This document shows positions 1 to 6,328 of a stretch of DNA of 10,454 nucleotides, piece by piece. Numbering within the stretch: position 1 is the first letter of the stretch; every line of letters begins with the position of its first letter. The DNA is from Syntrophomonadaceae bacterium (lineage in GTDB: Bacteria; Bacillota; Dethiobacteria; DTU022). Both the position numbers and the translations under genes were made by a program. The DNA lies in contig SKWE01000217.1 in assembly GCA_007129055.1 (NCBI GenBank), positions 1 through 10,454 of the forward strand, written 5' to 3'. The notes under the pieces are model-generated. The model saw only the letters and a program-made list of their open reading frames with translations, was not told the origin of the DNA and did no database searches.

Positions 1-112
1 GTGGGTATAGCGGAGGGGCAACACCCGTTCCCATACCGAACACGGAAGTTAAGTCCTCCAGCGCCGATGGTACTCGGGGCGTGAGCCCCCGGGAGAGTAG
101 GTCCCCGCCAGG
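1..112 (+). rRNA. rrf: 5S ribosomal RNA, 5' end cut by window edge
   Basis: The stretch carries the conserved 5S core: CACCCGTTCCCAT, the CGAACACGGAAGTTAAG block, CTCCAGCGCCGATGGTACT, and a GGGAGAGTAGG 3' region. The 3' strand GTCCCCGCCAGG (101-112) closes helix I with GTGGG at 1-5; the partner of the last CAGG is missing, so about four to six bases lie before the window. It is probably the last gene of an rRNA operon, since a terminator follows and no tRNA is seen after it. Confidence 0.96.
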
Positions 113-126
113 AAATATTTCAAAAA

Positions 127-157
127 GCCTCCCTTCGAACAAAAGGGAGGCCTATTT
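127..157 (+). terminator. Rho-independent terminator after 5S rRNA
   Basis: A perfect 9-bp stem, GCCTCCCTT (127-135) with AAGGGAGGC (143-151), closes a 7-nt loop and is followed by CTATTTA. The T-run is short, but the position 14 nt after the mature 5S end fits termination of the rRNA operon. Confidence 0.8.
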
Positions 158-167
158 ATGTACTCAC

Positions 168-253
168 ACCTGAAACGGGGACAGTTCTTGTTTCAGGTTT
201 TCATTTCACTTGCCGTCGATTTACCTGAAACAAGAACTGTCCCCGTTTCAGGT
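168..253. repeat. REPIN-like element: two 31-bp inverted palindromic arms
   Basis: Left arm 168-198 and right arm 223-253 are perfect reverse complements over 31 bp, separated by a 24-nt spacer. Each arm is also a small inverted repeat: ACCTGAAAC and GTTTCAGGT form a 9-bp stem around a 13-nt loop, GGGGACAGTTCTT in the left arm and its complement in the right. The element can therefore fold as one long 31-bp hairpin or as two small ones. This is the architecture of REPINs, the paired REP sequences mobilised by RAYT (IS200-like Y1) transposases. Motifs like ACAAGAACTGTCCCC are, from memory, common intergenic repeats in clostridial and some other genomes. No transposase is present, so this would be a non-autonomous copy. 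A further 11-nt palindrome, GGAACAGTTCC, lies at 255-265. Confidence 0.8.
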
Positions 254-365
254 AGGAACAGTTCCCCTGTCATGCTGATTTCCACCACAAACAGTACACC
301 GTATCAAATTTTCTGGCGAATAAATAATTGTTCCTTAAATTATTGATAAAATATGTGATAATTGG

Positions 366-395
366 TTGACATGAGATCTCTTTTGCGATTATAAT
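366..395 (+). promoter_or_regulatory. Sigma-A promoter of the liv-type operon
   Basis: Perfect -35 TTGACA (366-371) and perfect -10 TATAAT (390-395) are separated by 18 nt. A start near 402 would give a leader of about 200 nt before the binding-protein gene. It is the only strong promoter seen upstream of the transporter operon and lies downstream of the rRNA terminator and the REPIN-like repeat. Confidence 0.85.
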
Positions 396-401
396 TTAAT
401 A

Positions 402-599
402 TCATCTTTCATGGTGACAATTAAATCAATATTAGGTTTAATGCATGTTTTTGTAAAATCTTTATCAGGCATATCCGAATTCTGCAAAGGAGGTGACTGT
501 AAAGGATAAACAGAGCTTAAAAAGGCAGTATTTTAATGCCTAGATTTCTTCATGCTTCTATTTCAAATTGATTTACCACTATTAAAGGGGGTTCCTTAA
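402..599 (+). promoter_or_regulatory. Long 5' leader with an orphan Shine-Dalgarno
   Basis: This AT-rich untranslated leader contains a full Shine-Dalgarno, AAAGGAGGTGA (486-496), about 100 nt before the gene and with no well-placed start codon. The only in-frame candidates are a GTG at 493 that overlaps the motif itself (16 codons) and an ATG at 536 (11 codons, MPRFLHASISN). Neither is rich in branched-chain residues. A weak hairpin, AGGCA (523-527) with TGCCT (537-541), follows. I recognise no known riboswitch or T-box. The true RBS of the gene is AAAGGGGG at 584-591. Confidence 0.45.
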
Positions 600-1856
600 T
601 TGAAGAGCAAGTTGGCATTAGTTTTACTCGTTAGTTTATTTGCAGTATTCATGATTGCCGGTTGCGGAGATGGTGATGACGCTGCAAATGGCGTTGAAAC
701 ACATACCGTTGTAGGTATTTTCCCGCTAACCGGACCGCTAAGCACATTTGGTGAGAACAGTTCAACAGTTGCACAGCTGGCCGCAGCCGATGTTAACGAA
801 TGGTTGGAAGCAGAAGACAAAGGCTGGCGTCTGCGCCTGGAAATTGATGATACACAAACTGAAGGTCCTGTAGGACTACGCAAGATGCAGAACTGGTTTG
901 GCGATGGCGTAAGGTTCTTTGCAGGCCCGCAGGGTTCCGGTGTGGCCCAGGAGTGTCTTGCTTTTGCAAACTCGAACCAGATTCTCTTTATTTCACCTTC
1001 ATCAACTTCACCGGCTTTAGCGATTGAAGATGACTGGTTGCTGCGTTTCTGCACCGATGACCAGGTACAGGGACCCGCTATTGCTGCTGCAGCACAAGCT
1101 GCAGGTATTACCCACATGATCTTTAGCTGGCAGGGTGATACATGGGGCGATGGCCTACAGGGAGCTGCACAAACAGCTGCTGAAGGGCTTGGAATTACCA
1201 TATATCCCGACCTTCTCCGTTTTGACCCACAGAAAGAAGAATTTACCACAGATGCTGCTCTGCTTGATGAGTACGTAACTGACCTGGTAGAACAGGGAGT
1301 AGCGCTGGAAAACATTGGTGTTAACCTGATTACATTTGAGCAGGCAGCACCGTACATGGCTGAAGCAGCCAAGTATGACCAACTGCATGAAGTTGCATGG
1401 ATTGGTAGTGACGGAACTGCTGTTTCGGAAGCTATTCTTCAGCACCCCGTTGCTTCAGAATTTGCTGCTAAAGTTAAGTTCATCAACTCGATGAACCGTC
1501 CGGCTGAGGAAGTTGCCCAGTCTAACAAAGATCGTGTAAGGGAGCATGTCCAGGAAACACTCGGACGTGACATCGATGCATATGCTTACAATACCTATGA
1601 TATTATCTGGGCATTTGCATTGTCCTTCGATGAAGTAGGTTACGATCCTGAAGCAGTAAGAGAAATCCTTCCAAGAGTCATTGATGAGTGGAGTTCAGTA
1701 TATGGCGCAAGCGGACATATCGTGCTGAATGAAGCCGGTGACCGTGCTTTTGCCGATTACGACTATTATGTATTGAATGAAGAAGGCGCATGGGAGATTG
1801 TTGGATACTATGATGGAGCTACCGGCCAGATTAACTGGACACGTGAGATTTACTAA
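600..1856 (+). CDS. LivK-like ABC transporter substrate-binding lipoprotein
   Basis: This is the extracellular solute receptor of the transporter encoded just downstream. The 418-residue protein starts at TTG, 8 nt after an AGGGGG-type RBS. A lipoprotein signal covers residues 1-21 and ends in the lipobox I-A-G-C, with C22 the expected lipidation site. The mature part fits the type I periplasmic binding fold (Peripla_BP_6 / LivJ-LivK family): LTGPLSTFG (43-51) is the usual first-strand loop, ISPSSTSPAL (131-140) the ligand-contact loop, and the GDTWGDG segment (179-185) begins the second lobe. By hand count it has 65 Asp/Glu against about 24 Lys/Arg, very acidic for an exported protein. It is first in the operon and followed by a hairpin that should leave it more abundant than the membrane parts. 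Family relatives bind branched-chain amino acids, other amino acids, amides or urea; the actual ligand cannot be read from the sequence, so no livK symbol is given. Confidence 0.9.
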   Translation: MKSKLALVLLVSLFAVFMIAGCGDGDDAANGVETHTVVGIFPLTGPLSTFGENSSTVAQLAAADVNEWLEAEDKGWRLRLEIDDTQTEGPVGLRKMQNWFGDGVRFFAGPQGSGVAQECLAFANSNQILFISPSSTSPALAIEDDWLLRFCTDDQVQGPAIAAAAQAAGITHMIFSWQGDTWGDGLQGAAQTAAEGLGITIYPDLLRFDPQKEEFTTDAALLDEYVTDLVEQGVALENIGVNLITFEQAAPYMAEAAKYDQLHEVAWIGSDGTAVSEAILQHPVASEFAAKVKFINSMNRPAEEVAQSNKDRVREHVQETLGRDIDAYAYNTYDIIWAFALSFDEVGYDPEAVREILPRVIDEWSSVYGASGHIVLNEAGDRAFADYDYYVLNEEGAWEIVGYYDGATGQINWTREIY

Positions 1857-1878
1857 GATTAAGATAAGTTAATGAAAA

Positions 1879-1904
1879 GGGGGTCGGGGTATTCCTCGAC
1901 CCCC
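1879..1904 (+). terminator. Intra-operon attenuating hairpin
   Basis: An 11-bp GC-rich stem (1879-1889 with 1894-1904, one G-U pair) has a 4-nt TATT loop and lies in the 66-nt gap between the binding protein and livG. It is preceded by AAAA and followed only by ATTTAA, so it is a weak terminator or an mRNA-stabilising stem. Such stems behind binding-protein genes usually raise the receptor over the ATPases and permeases; that role is inferred here. Confidence 0.65.
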
Positions 1905-1922
1905 ATTTAAGGTGGTGAGCAG

Positions 1923-2690
1923 GTGAGCGACGTACTGGTAGCAGAACAGGTTACTAAGAATTTTGAAGGTTTGGTTGCTGTAAATAAAGCAAATATTGTT
2001 GTTAAAGAAAATACCTTCACCATGTTAATCGGTCCTAATGGTAGCGGCAAAACAACTCTTATCAATTGCTGCACAGGTATACTCAAACCAACTTCCGGAC
2101 GGGTAATGCTTGGTGATACAGATATTACGGGGTGGAAACCTCACCAGATTTATGAATTGGGGTTTGTCAGAAGTTTCCAAATCCCACTTCCTTTTATAGG
2201 ACTCACTGTGCTTGACAATGTATTAGGTGCAATGAGAAATGTTGGAGAGTCTCCATTTCATGCTACGAATGTTAACAAATGGGCTGACCAGGAAGAAGAG
2301 AATATGGAGAGAGCTCTTGATATTCTTGAAAAAGTTGGGTTAGATAAGCAGTGGGATCTGCCCAGCGCTTCTCTGGGAGCTGCCCAGTTGAAAATGCTTG
2401 AAGTGGCAAAGGGTCTATCGTCGGGAGCTAAGATTATTGCCCTTGACGAGCCGATCGGCGGTGTTGATACCGCATCTGCCCACGAAATTCTTTCCCACGT
2501 TGCAGAACTGAAAAAAGAAGGTATAACCTTCTTTGTCGTGGAACACCGGATTGATATAGCTGCTCCTTTTGCCGACTACGTGTATGCCATGGACCTGGGA
2601 ACTATTATTTCTGAAGGGCCGCCACAAAAGGTTCTTACAGATCCAAAGGTAATCGAAGTTTACCTTGGCAAGGGGGTGGAACAATGTTAA
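1923..2690 (+). CDS. livG: Branched-chain amino acid-type ABC transporter ATP-binding protein LivG
   Basis: This cytoplasmic ATPase subunit pairs with LivF on the LivH/LivM permease dimer. It has 255 residues, the usual size, and starts at GTG behind AAGGTGGT. Walker A GPNGSGKT is at 37-44, Q-loop Gln at Q86, Walker B IIALDE ends at D175-E176, and the switch His is H208 in VVEHR. The signature motif is odd: where LivG proteins usually have LSYGQ or LSGGQ, this one reads L151-G-A-A-Q155, losing the conserved Ser and second Gly although the flanking helix (LKMLEVAKGL) aligns well. The helical insert typical of LivG (about 100-140) is present but short. It overlaps livF by 7 nt, so the two are probably translationally coupled. 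Membership in the LivG family rests on fold motifs, length and gene order; the substrate remains unknown. Confidence 0.9.
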   Translation: MSDVLVAEQVTKNFEGLVAVNKANIVVKENTFTMLIGPNGSGKTTLINCCTGILKPTSGRVMLGDTDITGWKPHQIYELGFVRSFQIPLPFIGLTVLDNVLGAMRNVGESPFHATNVNKWADQEEENMERALDILEKVGLDKQWDLPSASLGAAQLKMLEVAKGLSSGAKIIALDEPIGGVDTASAHEILSHVAELKKEGITFFVVEHRIDIAAPFADYVYAMDLGTIISEGPPQKVLTDPKVIEVYLGKGVEQC

Positions 2691-3448
2691 CAGTTACCAA
2701 CCTCAATTCCGGCTACGGTAAGTTGCAGGTTCTTTACGATCTGAACATCGAAGTTCCTGGTAAAGGAATAACTGTTATAGTTGGTCCGAACGGGGCCGGG
2801 AAAACCACCCTGATGAGCAGTATTATGGGCATTGCCAGGGTGACTTCAGGTGAGATTATTTATGAAAATATTCCAATCCAGGGTGAACTTACTCATAACC
2901 TGGCTAAAAAAGGAATTTCCTATGTTCCCCAGATGGGCAATGTATTTGCTGAACTGTCTGTGATGGATAACCTGAACATGGCTGGTTTTCTGATGCCCAG
3001 GGATGAAGTTAAAAAGAAATCAGAACAGATGACGGAGATCTTTCCTGTTCTGAAAAAGTTCATTCATCGTGACGCCGGAACATTAAGCGGTGGGGAAAGA
3101 AGAATGCTAGCAATCGCCATGGGGTTGATGAAAAATCCAAAGCTGATGCTGCTCGATGAACTCAGCACTGACCTCGCTCCAATTATTGCCGAGAAGGTTA
3201 TGATGGAAGTAGCAAGGCTGAGAGATGAACTGGGTATTACAATTCTCATGGTTGAACAGATGGCCAAGAGAGCCCTGGAAATTGGCGACAACGCTTATCT
3301 TATGGTAAGCGGTGAAGTGCGCTATTCAGGTAAGGCAGATGACTTACTCCATGAACCTGAGTTATGCTCCATGTATCTCGGTATCAAACCTGATTCAGGT
3401 CAAATAGCAGATGTAGCAAAACCGTCCGTGGAAGGGAGTGAGGAATAA
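2684..3448 (+). CDS. livF: Branched-chain amino acid-type ABC transporter ATP-binding protein LivF
   Basis: This is the second ATPase subunit (254 residues). Walker A GPNGAGKT lies at 34-41, Q-loop Gln at Q83, a canonical LSGGE signature at 134-138, and Walker B LMLLDE at 154-159. The switch position is Gln (Q192 in MVEQM), which is normal for LivF, whose usual motif is VEQN. Less normal is the segment after Walker B: DELSTDLAP (158-166), where the family usually has DEPSLGLAP, so the Pro after the catalytic Glu is Leu. The ATG lies within the last codons of livG (7-nt overlap) behind an AAGGGGG site inside livG. The tail after about residue 235 is polar and variable. It should form the asymmetric LivG-LivF ATPase pair that drives uptake through LivH and LivM. 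Confidence 0.9.
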   Translation: MLTVTNLNSGYGKLQVLYDLNIEVPGKGITVIVGPNGAGKTTLMSSIMGIARVTSGEIIYENIPIQGELTHNLAKKGISYVPQMGNVFAELSVMDNLNMAGFLMPRDEVKKKSEQMTEIFPVLKKFIHRDAGTLSGGERRMLAIAMGLMKNPKLMLLDELSTDLAPIIAEKVMMEVARLRDELGITILMVEQMAKRALEIGDNAYLMVSGEVRYSGKADDLLHEPELCSMYLGIKPDSGQIADVAKPSVEGSEE

Positions 3449-3450
3449 CA

Positions 3451-4389
3451 ATGACACCCTGGATGGCAAGTGGTTTAGTATACGCCAGCGGCCTGGCTTT
3501 AACGGCCGGTAGCATTACCCTGCTCTATATAGTTACACGTACTTTTAACTTTGCAGTTGCCAGTATGGCGACTTTCGGTTTTTATGTAGCTTATACAGGT
3601 GTGGCTATTTATGGAGGATTACCTTACCAGTATTATCCCCTGGTATTTTTATTTGGTTCATTCCTGGGGATAGTATGTTACTACGGATTAAACCGGCACT
3701 TACTATACCGGCAGGCAGCGGAGATTACGCTTATGATGTCTACACTGGGATATGATCTTGTTCTATTATCATTTATCCAGATGTATGCAGATTTTCTGAC
3801 TCATACTTACAGGCTTTTCCCGCGCCGTGTTACAATGAATACTTATGATTTTGAACTTTTTGGTGAAAGGGCTGCAGCAATTATCCTTCCGATAATCGCT
3901 ATTGTATTTCTTACTGCCCTGCACATGTTCCTGACAAAAACCAAGTTTGGTGTAGCTATGCGGGCAACAATTGAGAACCCCATATTAGCTGGTGCTTCAG
4001 GGATCAACTCCGACAAGGTTTACCTTGTATCATGGGTTATCTCAGGGGGTATGGCTTCCCTTGGAGGTGCCTTTATGGCCATGGCAATGACCGGAAGCCC
4101 GACTATGGGTATGTTCACTATACCACTTATGTTTGCCGGAGCTATATTGGGCGGCTTAACCAGTTTGTATGGTGGTATCCTTGGTGGTTTCATGATCGGT
4201 ATGACCGAATATGCAGGGGTATTTTACCTTTCCCAGCAGCTAGGCCCCTGGGTCCTGGGCTACAGGATGGGTATACCTCTTATCCTAATGGCTGTAACAC
4301 TGCTCTTTTTCCCGAGAGGTCTGGCAGGAATTCCGCTATCCAAGTATCTTAAGTCGCTTAGCGGTAAGAAAAGAGGTGATGGCGTATGA
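3451..4389 (+). CDS. livH: Branched-chain amino acid-type ABC transporter permease LivH
   Basis: This inner-membrane permease subunit (312 residues) has about eight hydrophobic segments, in keeping with the BPD_transp_2 family. The first helices hold TRTFNFAVASM (29-39), which takes the place of the LivH hallmark GxFNFAHGxL; the core N-F-A is kept but the following H-G-E/A is not. The cytoplasmic coupling loop is clear: TKTKFGVAMRATIENPILAG (162-181) followed by INSDKV, the EAA-like contact for the ATPases. Glycine-rich helices (200-260) and a C-terminal FFPRGLAGI close the protein, a usual LivH ending. The start ATG is 2 nt after the livF stop with an AGTGAGGA site. The stop overlaps the livM start by 4 nt (ATGA), implying coupling with livM. 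Confidence 0.88.
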   Translation: MTPWMASGLVYASGLALTAGSITLLYIVTRTFNFAVASMATFGFYVAYTGVAIYGGLPYQYYPLVFLFGSFLGIVCYYGLNRHLLYRQAAEITLMMSTLGYDLVLLSFIQMYADFLTHTYRLFPRRVTMNTYDFELFGERAAAIILPIIAIVFLTALHMFLTKTKFGVAMRATIENPILAGASGINSDKVYLVSWVISGGMASLGGAFMAMAMTGSPTMGMFTIPLMFAGAILGGLTSLYGGILGGFMIGMTEYAGVFYLSQQLGPWVLGYRMGIPLILMAVTLLFFPRGLAGIPLSKYLKSLSGKKRGDGV

Positions 4390-5573
4390 GTTCAGAGAAA
4401 ATGAACGGGATTAAATTCGATCCCAGGGAGTTTTTTCTCAGACGGGAAGTAATGGTCATAATTGTTATTTTGGCCCTGCTGACTTTTCTCTATTCGAGCC
4501 GCGGAGTTAATATTATTTTGACCATATTTATTGACTTTGCCGTGTTTGCGATTATCACGATGAGTCTAAACCTGGAGACGGGCTATACAGGGGTTCCACA
4601 GTTTGGTCGTGTAGCTGCGGTTATTATCGGCGCCTTTGCAGTTGGAGCTATTCCCGGACGGATTATGGCTGCTATGATGGGCCTGCCATCCGGACTCGAG
4701 TATGCTTCCGATACGGTAAACTTCCGGTTGGTCCCGGAAATTACTGCGCTTTTGACCACCAGTTACCTCTATTCCCTCCTATTCTTATTAGGAAGCCTGG
4801 CGATAGCAGCAGTTTGTGGTGCCGGTATTGGCTGGTTAATTTCGAGGCCTGCCATTCGCCTCAAAGAAGCCTACCTTGGTATTTCCCTGCTTGCTTTCGG
4901 TGACTTTTTCATGTGGGTTGGCCACAACTGGACCGGGCTGGTTGGGGGAAGTGTACCTGTTAATGTTCCCGATCCGTTCCGTATTTTCGGTGGGATGAGA
5001 TTTACGATTATCGTGCTGGTTATTTTCGTAATTGCATTTCTTGTCTTTTTATACCTGCAAAAGTTGACAAAATCACCTTTTGGCCGTTCACTTAGAATGA
5101 TCAGGGACAACGACGTATCTGCCGGTGCTGCCGGTAAGAATATCGTTAGCGTCAGAACCCAGAGCCTTGTAATCGGGGCGGCAATTGCTGCTCTCGGTGG
5201 CGGTCTGTACGTGCTCTATGTTAGTTCTGTGGCATCGATCGGTTTTACCAGGCTCACCTTTACTTTCTGGCCATGGGCCTTTATGATGCTCGGTGGTATT
5301 GGGAGCAACATCGGTGTATTGCTCGGTGTGTTCCTTCTCTCCATTTTAAGGACGATGATTGTTATTTTCCGCTACCAGTGGTTTGGATTCCTAACTGTAT
5401 TTGGGATCGATCCGTTATGGTTGGAGTTCACACTCCTTGGCGCGGTAATTATTATCGTTATCCTCTTCATGCCTCATGGACTGGTTCCTGAAAAGATAGA
5501 ACCAATGCTTCCAAAAAGCAGGGTTCGTAGAGTACTTGAACGAAGACAGTTAGCGAAAGAGGGCGCTAAGTAA
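4386..5573 (+). CDS. livM: Branched-chain amino acid-type ABC transporter permease LivM
   Basis: This is the partner permease of LivH (395 residues, within the LivM range). It has a polar N-terminus of about 20 residues and then roughly ten hydrophobic segments. LNLETGYTGVPQFGRV (61-76) corresponds to the LivM consensus LNLxxGYxGQxSLGHA, with the usual S-L-G-H changed to Q-F-G-R. The coupling loop KSPFGRSLRMIRDND (229-243) followed by AGAAGKNI is the EAA-like ATPase contact. The C-terminus has the family ending FMPHGL (361-366) and a short basic tail. The RBS GAGGTGAT is inside livH and the start overlaps the livH stop. It is the last gene before the operon terminator. Both permeases depart from the LivH/M hallmarks at matching places, so this may be a divergent branch with a different ligand. 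Confidence 0.88.
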   Translation: MSSEKMNGIKFDPREFFLRREVMVIIVILALLTFLYSSRGVNIILTIFIDFAVFAIITMSLNLETGYTGVPQFGRVAAVIIGAFAVGAIPGRIMAAMMGLPSGLEYASDTVNFRLVPEITALLTTSYLYSLLFLLGSLAIAAVCGAGIGWLISRPAIRLKEAYLGISLLAFGDFFMWVGHNWTGLVGGSVPVNVPDPFRIFGGMRFTIIVLVIFVIAFLVFLYLQKLTKSPFGRSLRMIRDNDVSAGAAGKNIVSVRTQSLVIGAAIAALGGGLYVLYVSSVASIGFTRLTFTFWPWAFMMLGGIGSNIGVLLGVFLLSILRTMIVIFRYQWFGFLTVFGIDPLWLEFTLLGAVIIIVILFMPHGLVPEKIEPMLPKSRVRRVLERRQLAKEGAK

Positions 5574-5595
5574 GTAATTTTCGCTAACAGCAAAT

Positions 5596-5627
5596 AAAGG
5601 GGAACCCATGTAAATGGGTTCCCCTTT
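5596..5627. terminator. Bidirectional terminator between livM and yedF
   Basis: A perfect 14-bp stem (5596-5609 with 5614-5627) carries a GTAA tetraloop, 22 nt after the livM stop. On the + strand the tail is CTTTCTAAA; on the minus strand it is CCTTTATTTG. Both tails are only moderately T-rich. Convergent genes flank it and no other hairpin is seen in 5574-5710, so it probably serves both operons. Confidence 0.8.
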
Positions 5628-5710
5628 CTAAATGGTGCTCCCGGCAATAAAATGTTATCCTTATGCGAGCCTTATAAACATGAAATAATTACTTCAATAA
5701 TTATAATCTG

Positions 5711-6307
5711 CTAGAAGGTTAAAACACGTTCAGCATCCAACAGCAAATCAGCTATATCATACATATTGCTAACCTGGCCCACCCGGAGTTTATCTTTTAA
5801 TTCGTAGTAATCAAGGCAGGTTCCGCAGACTAAAATTGTAATATCTTTGTTCTCAAAAAACTGAAGTTCTTCAATTGCTGCAGAACCCTCTACGCATAGC
5901 TTCACCCCGGAATTCATAAATACAAGCGCTTTTGGAAGTGTATCTCTTTTTGTCAGGGTATATATAAAATTACGCATTAACATCTCGCCGAGTTCTCTGC
6001 TGCCGCTTCCCAGCTCATCATTAGAAAAAAACAGGACAGGAAAATCACCAGGCCTGGCAGTAACTATCTCTTCTATCTCTTGTGTTTCATCTCCGTCAAC
6101 CGCAGATATGGAAATGTTAAAAAGACCTTTATTTTCTTTCCACTCAGCTTTTCTTCCCTGGTTCCTGGCAAACCTCAGTACATTTTCCCTGGCCGTTTCG
6201 TTGTCTACAGTAACAGTAATATCTTTCCCCGGATTTTCTGAGAGAGCTTTTTTAGTGCGCAAAACAGGTTCGGGGCAGTTTAAACCACGGCAATCAATAA
6301 TTTTCAT
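5711..6307 (-). CDS. yedF: YedF-type selenium metabolism sulfurtransferase-like protein
   Basis: This 198-residue protein has the two-domain layout of the long YedF found in selenium-using anaerobes. Residues 1-70 are a TusA/SirA domain with CRGLNCPEPVL, whose C11 in the CPxP motif is the expected persulfide/selenide carrier. Residues about 85-198 are a DsrE/DsrF-like domain with C138, a CGTC pair (C161, C164) in LVCGTCLDYYELKDKLRVG, and SNMYDIADLL near the end. It probably receives Se/S from the desulfurase, 21 nt upstream in the same transcript, and passes it on, perhaps towards SelD; the biochemistry is not established. The start was set at ATG 6307, 8 nt after GGGAGG (6316-6321); the longer frame begins at a GTG only 2 nt from that site. 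It is far longer than E. coli YedF, which is a TusA domain alone. Confidence 0.92.
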   Translation of the reverse strand: MKIIDCRGLNCPEPVLRTKKALSENPGKDITVTVDNETARENVLRFARNQGRKAEWKENKGLFNISISAVDGDETQEIEEIVTARPGDFPVLFFSNDELGSGSRELGEMLMRNFIYTLTKRDTLPKALVFMNSGVKLCVEGSAAIEELQFFENKDITILVCGTCLDYYELKDKLRVGQVSNMYDIADLLLDAERVLTF

Positions 6308-6328
6308 AATCACTACCTCCCTGGAAAA

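Noticed and set aside
158..346. 62-residue open frame after the rRNA terminator
   Set aside because: It runs straight through the REPIN-like inverted repeat, has no ribosome binding site, and its residues reflect the repeat.
113..365. tRNA genes following the 5S rRNA
   Set aside because: No cloverleaf or GGTTCGAATCC-type T-arm is seen; the stretch holds the terminator and the repeat.
402..599. Riboswitch, T-box or amino-acid attenuator in the liv leader
   Set aside because: No T-box core, no known aptamer motif that I recognise, and no run of Leu/Ile/Val codons in either tiny leader frame; the hairpin at 523-541 has only 5 bp.
596..1372. 258-residue minus-strand open frame
   Set aside because: It is a Ser/Ala/Pro-rich shadow of the binding-protein gene with no RBS or family resemblance.
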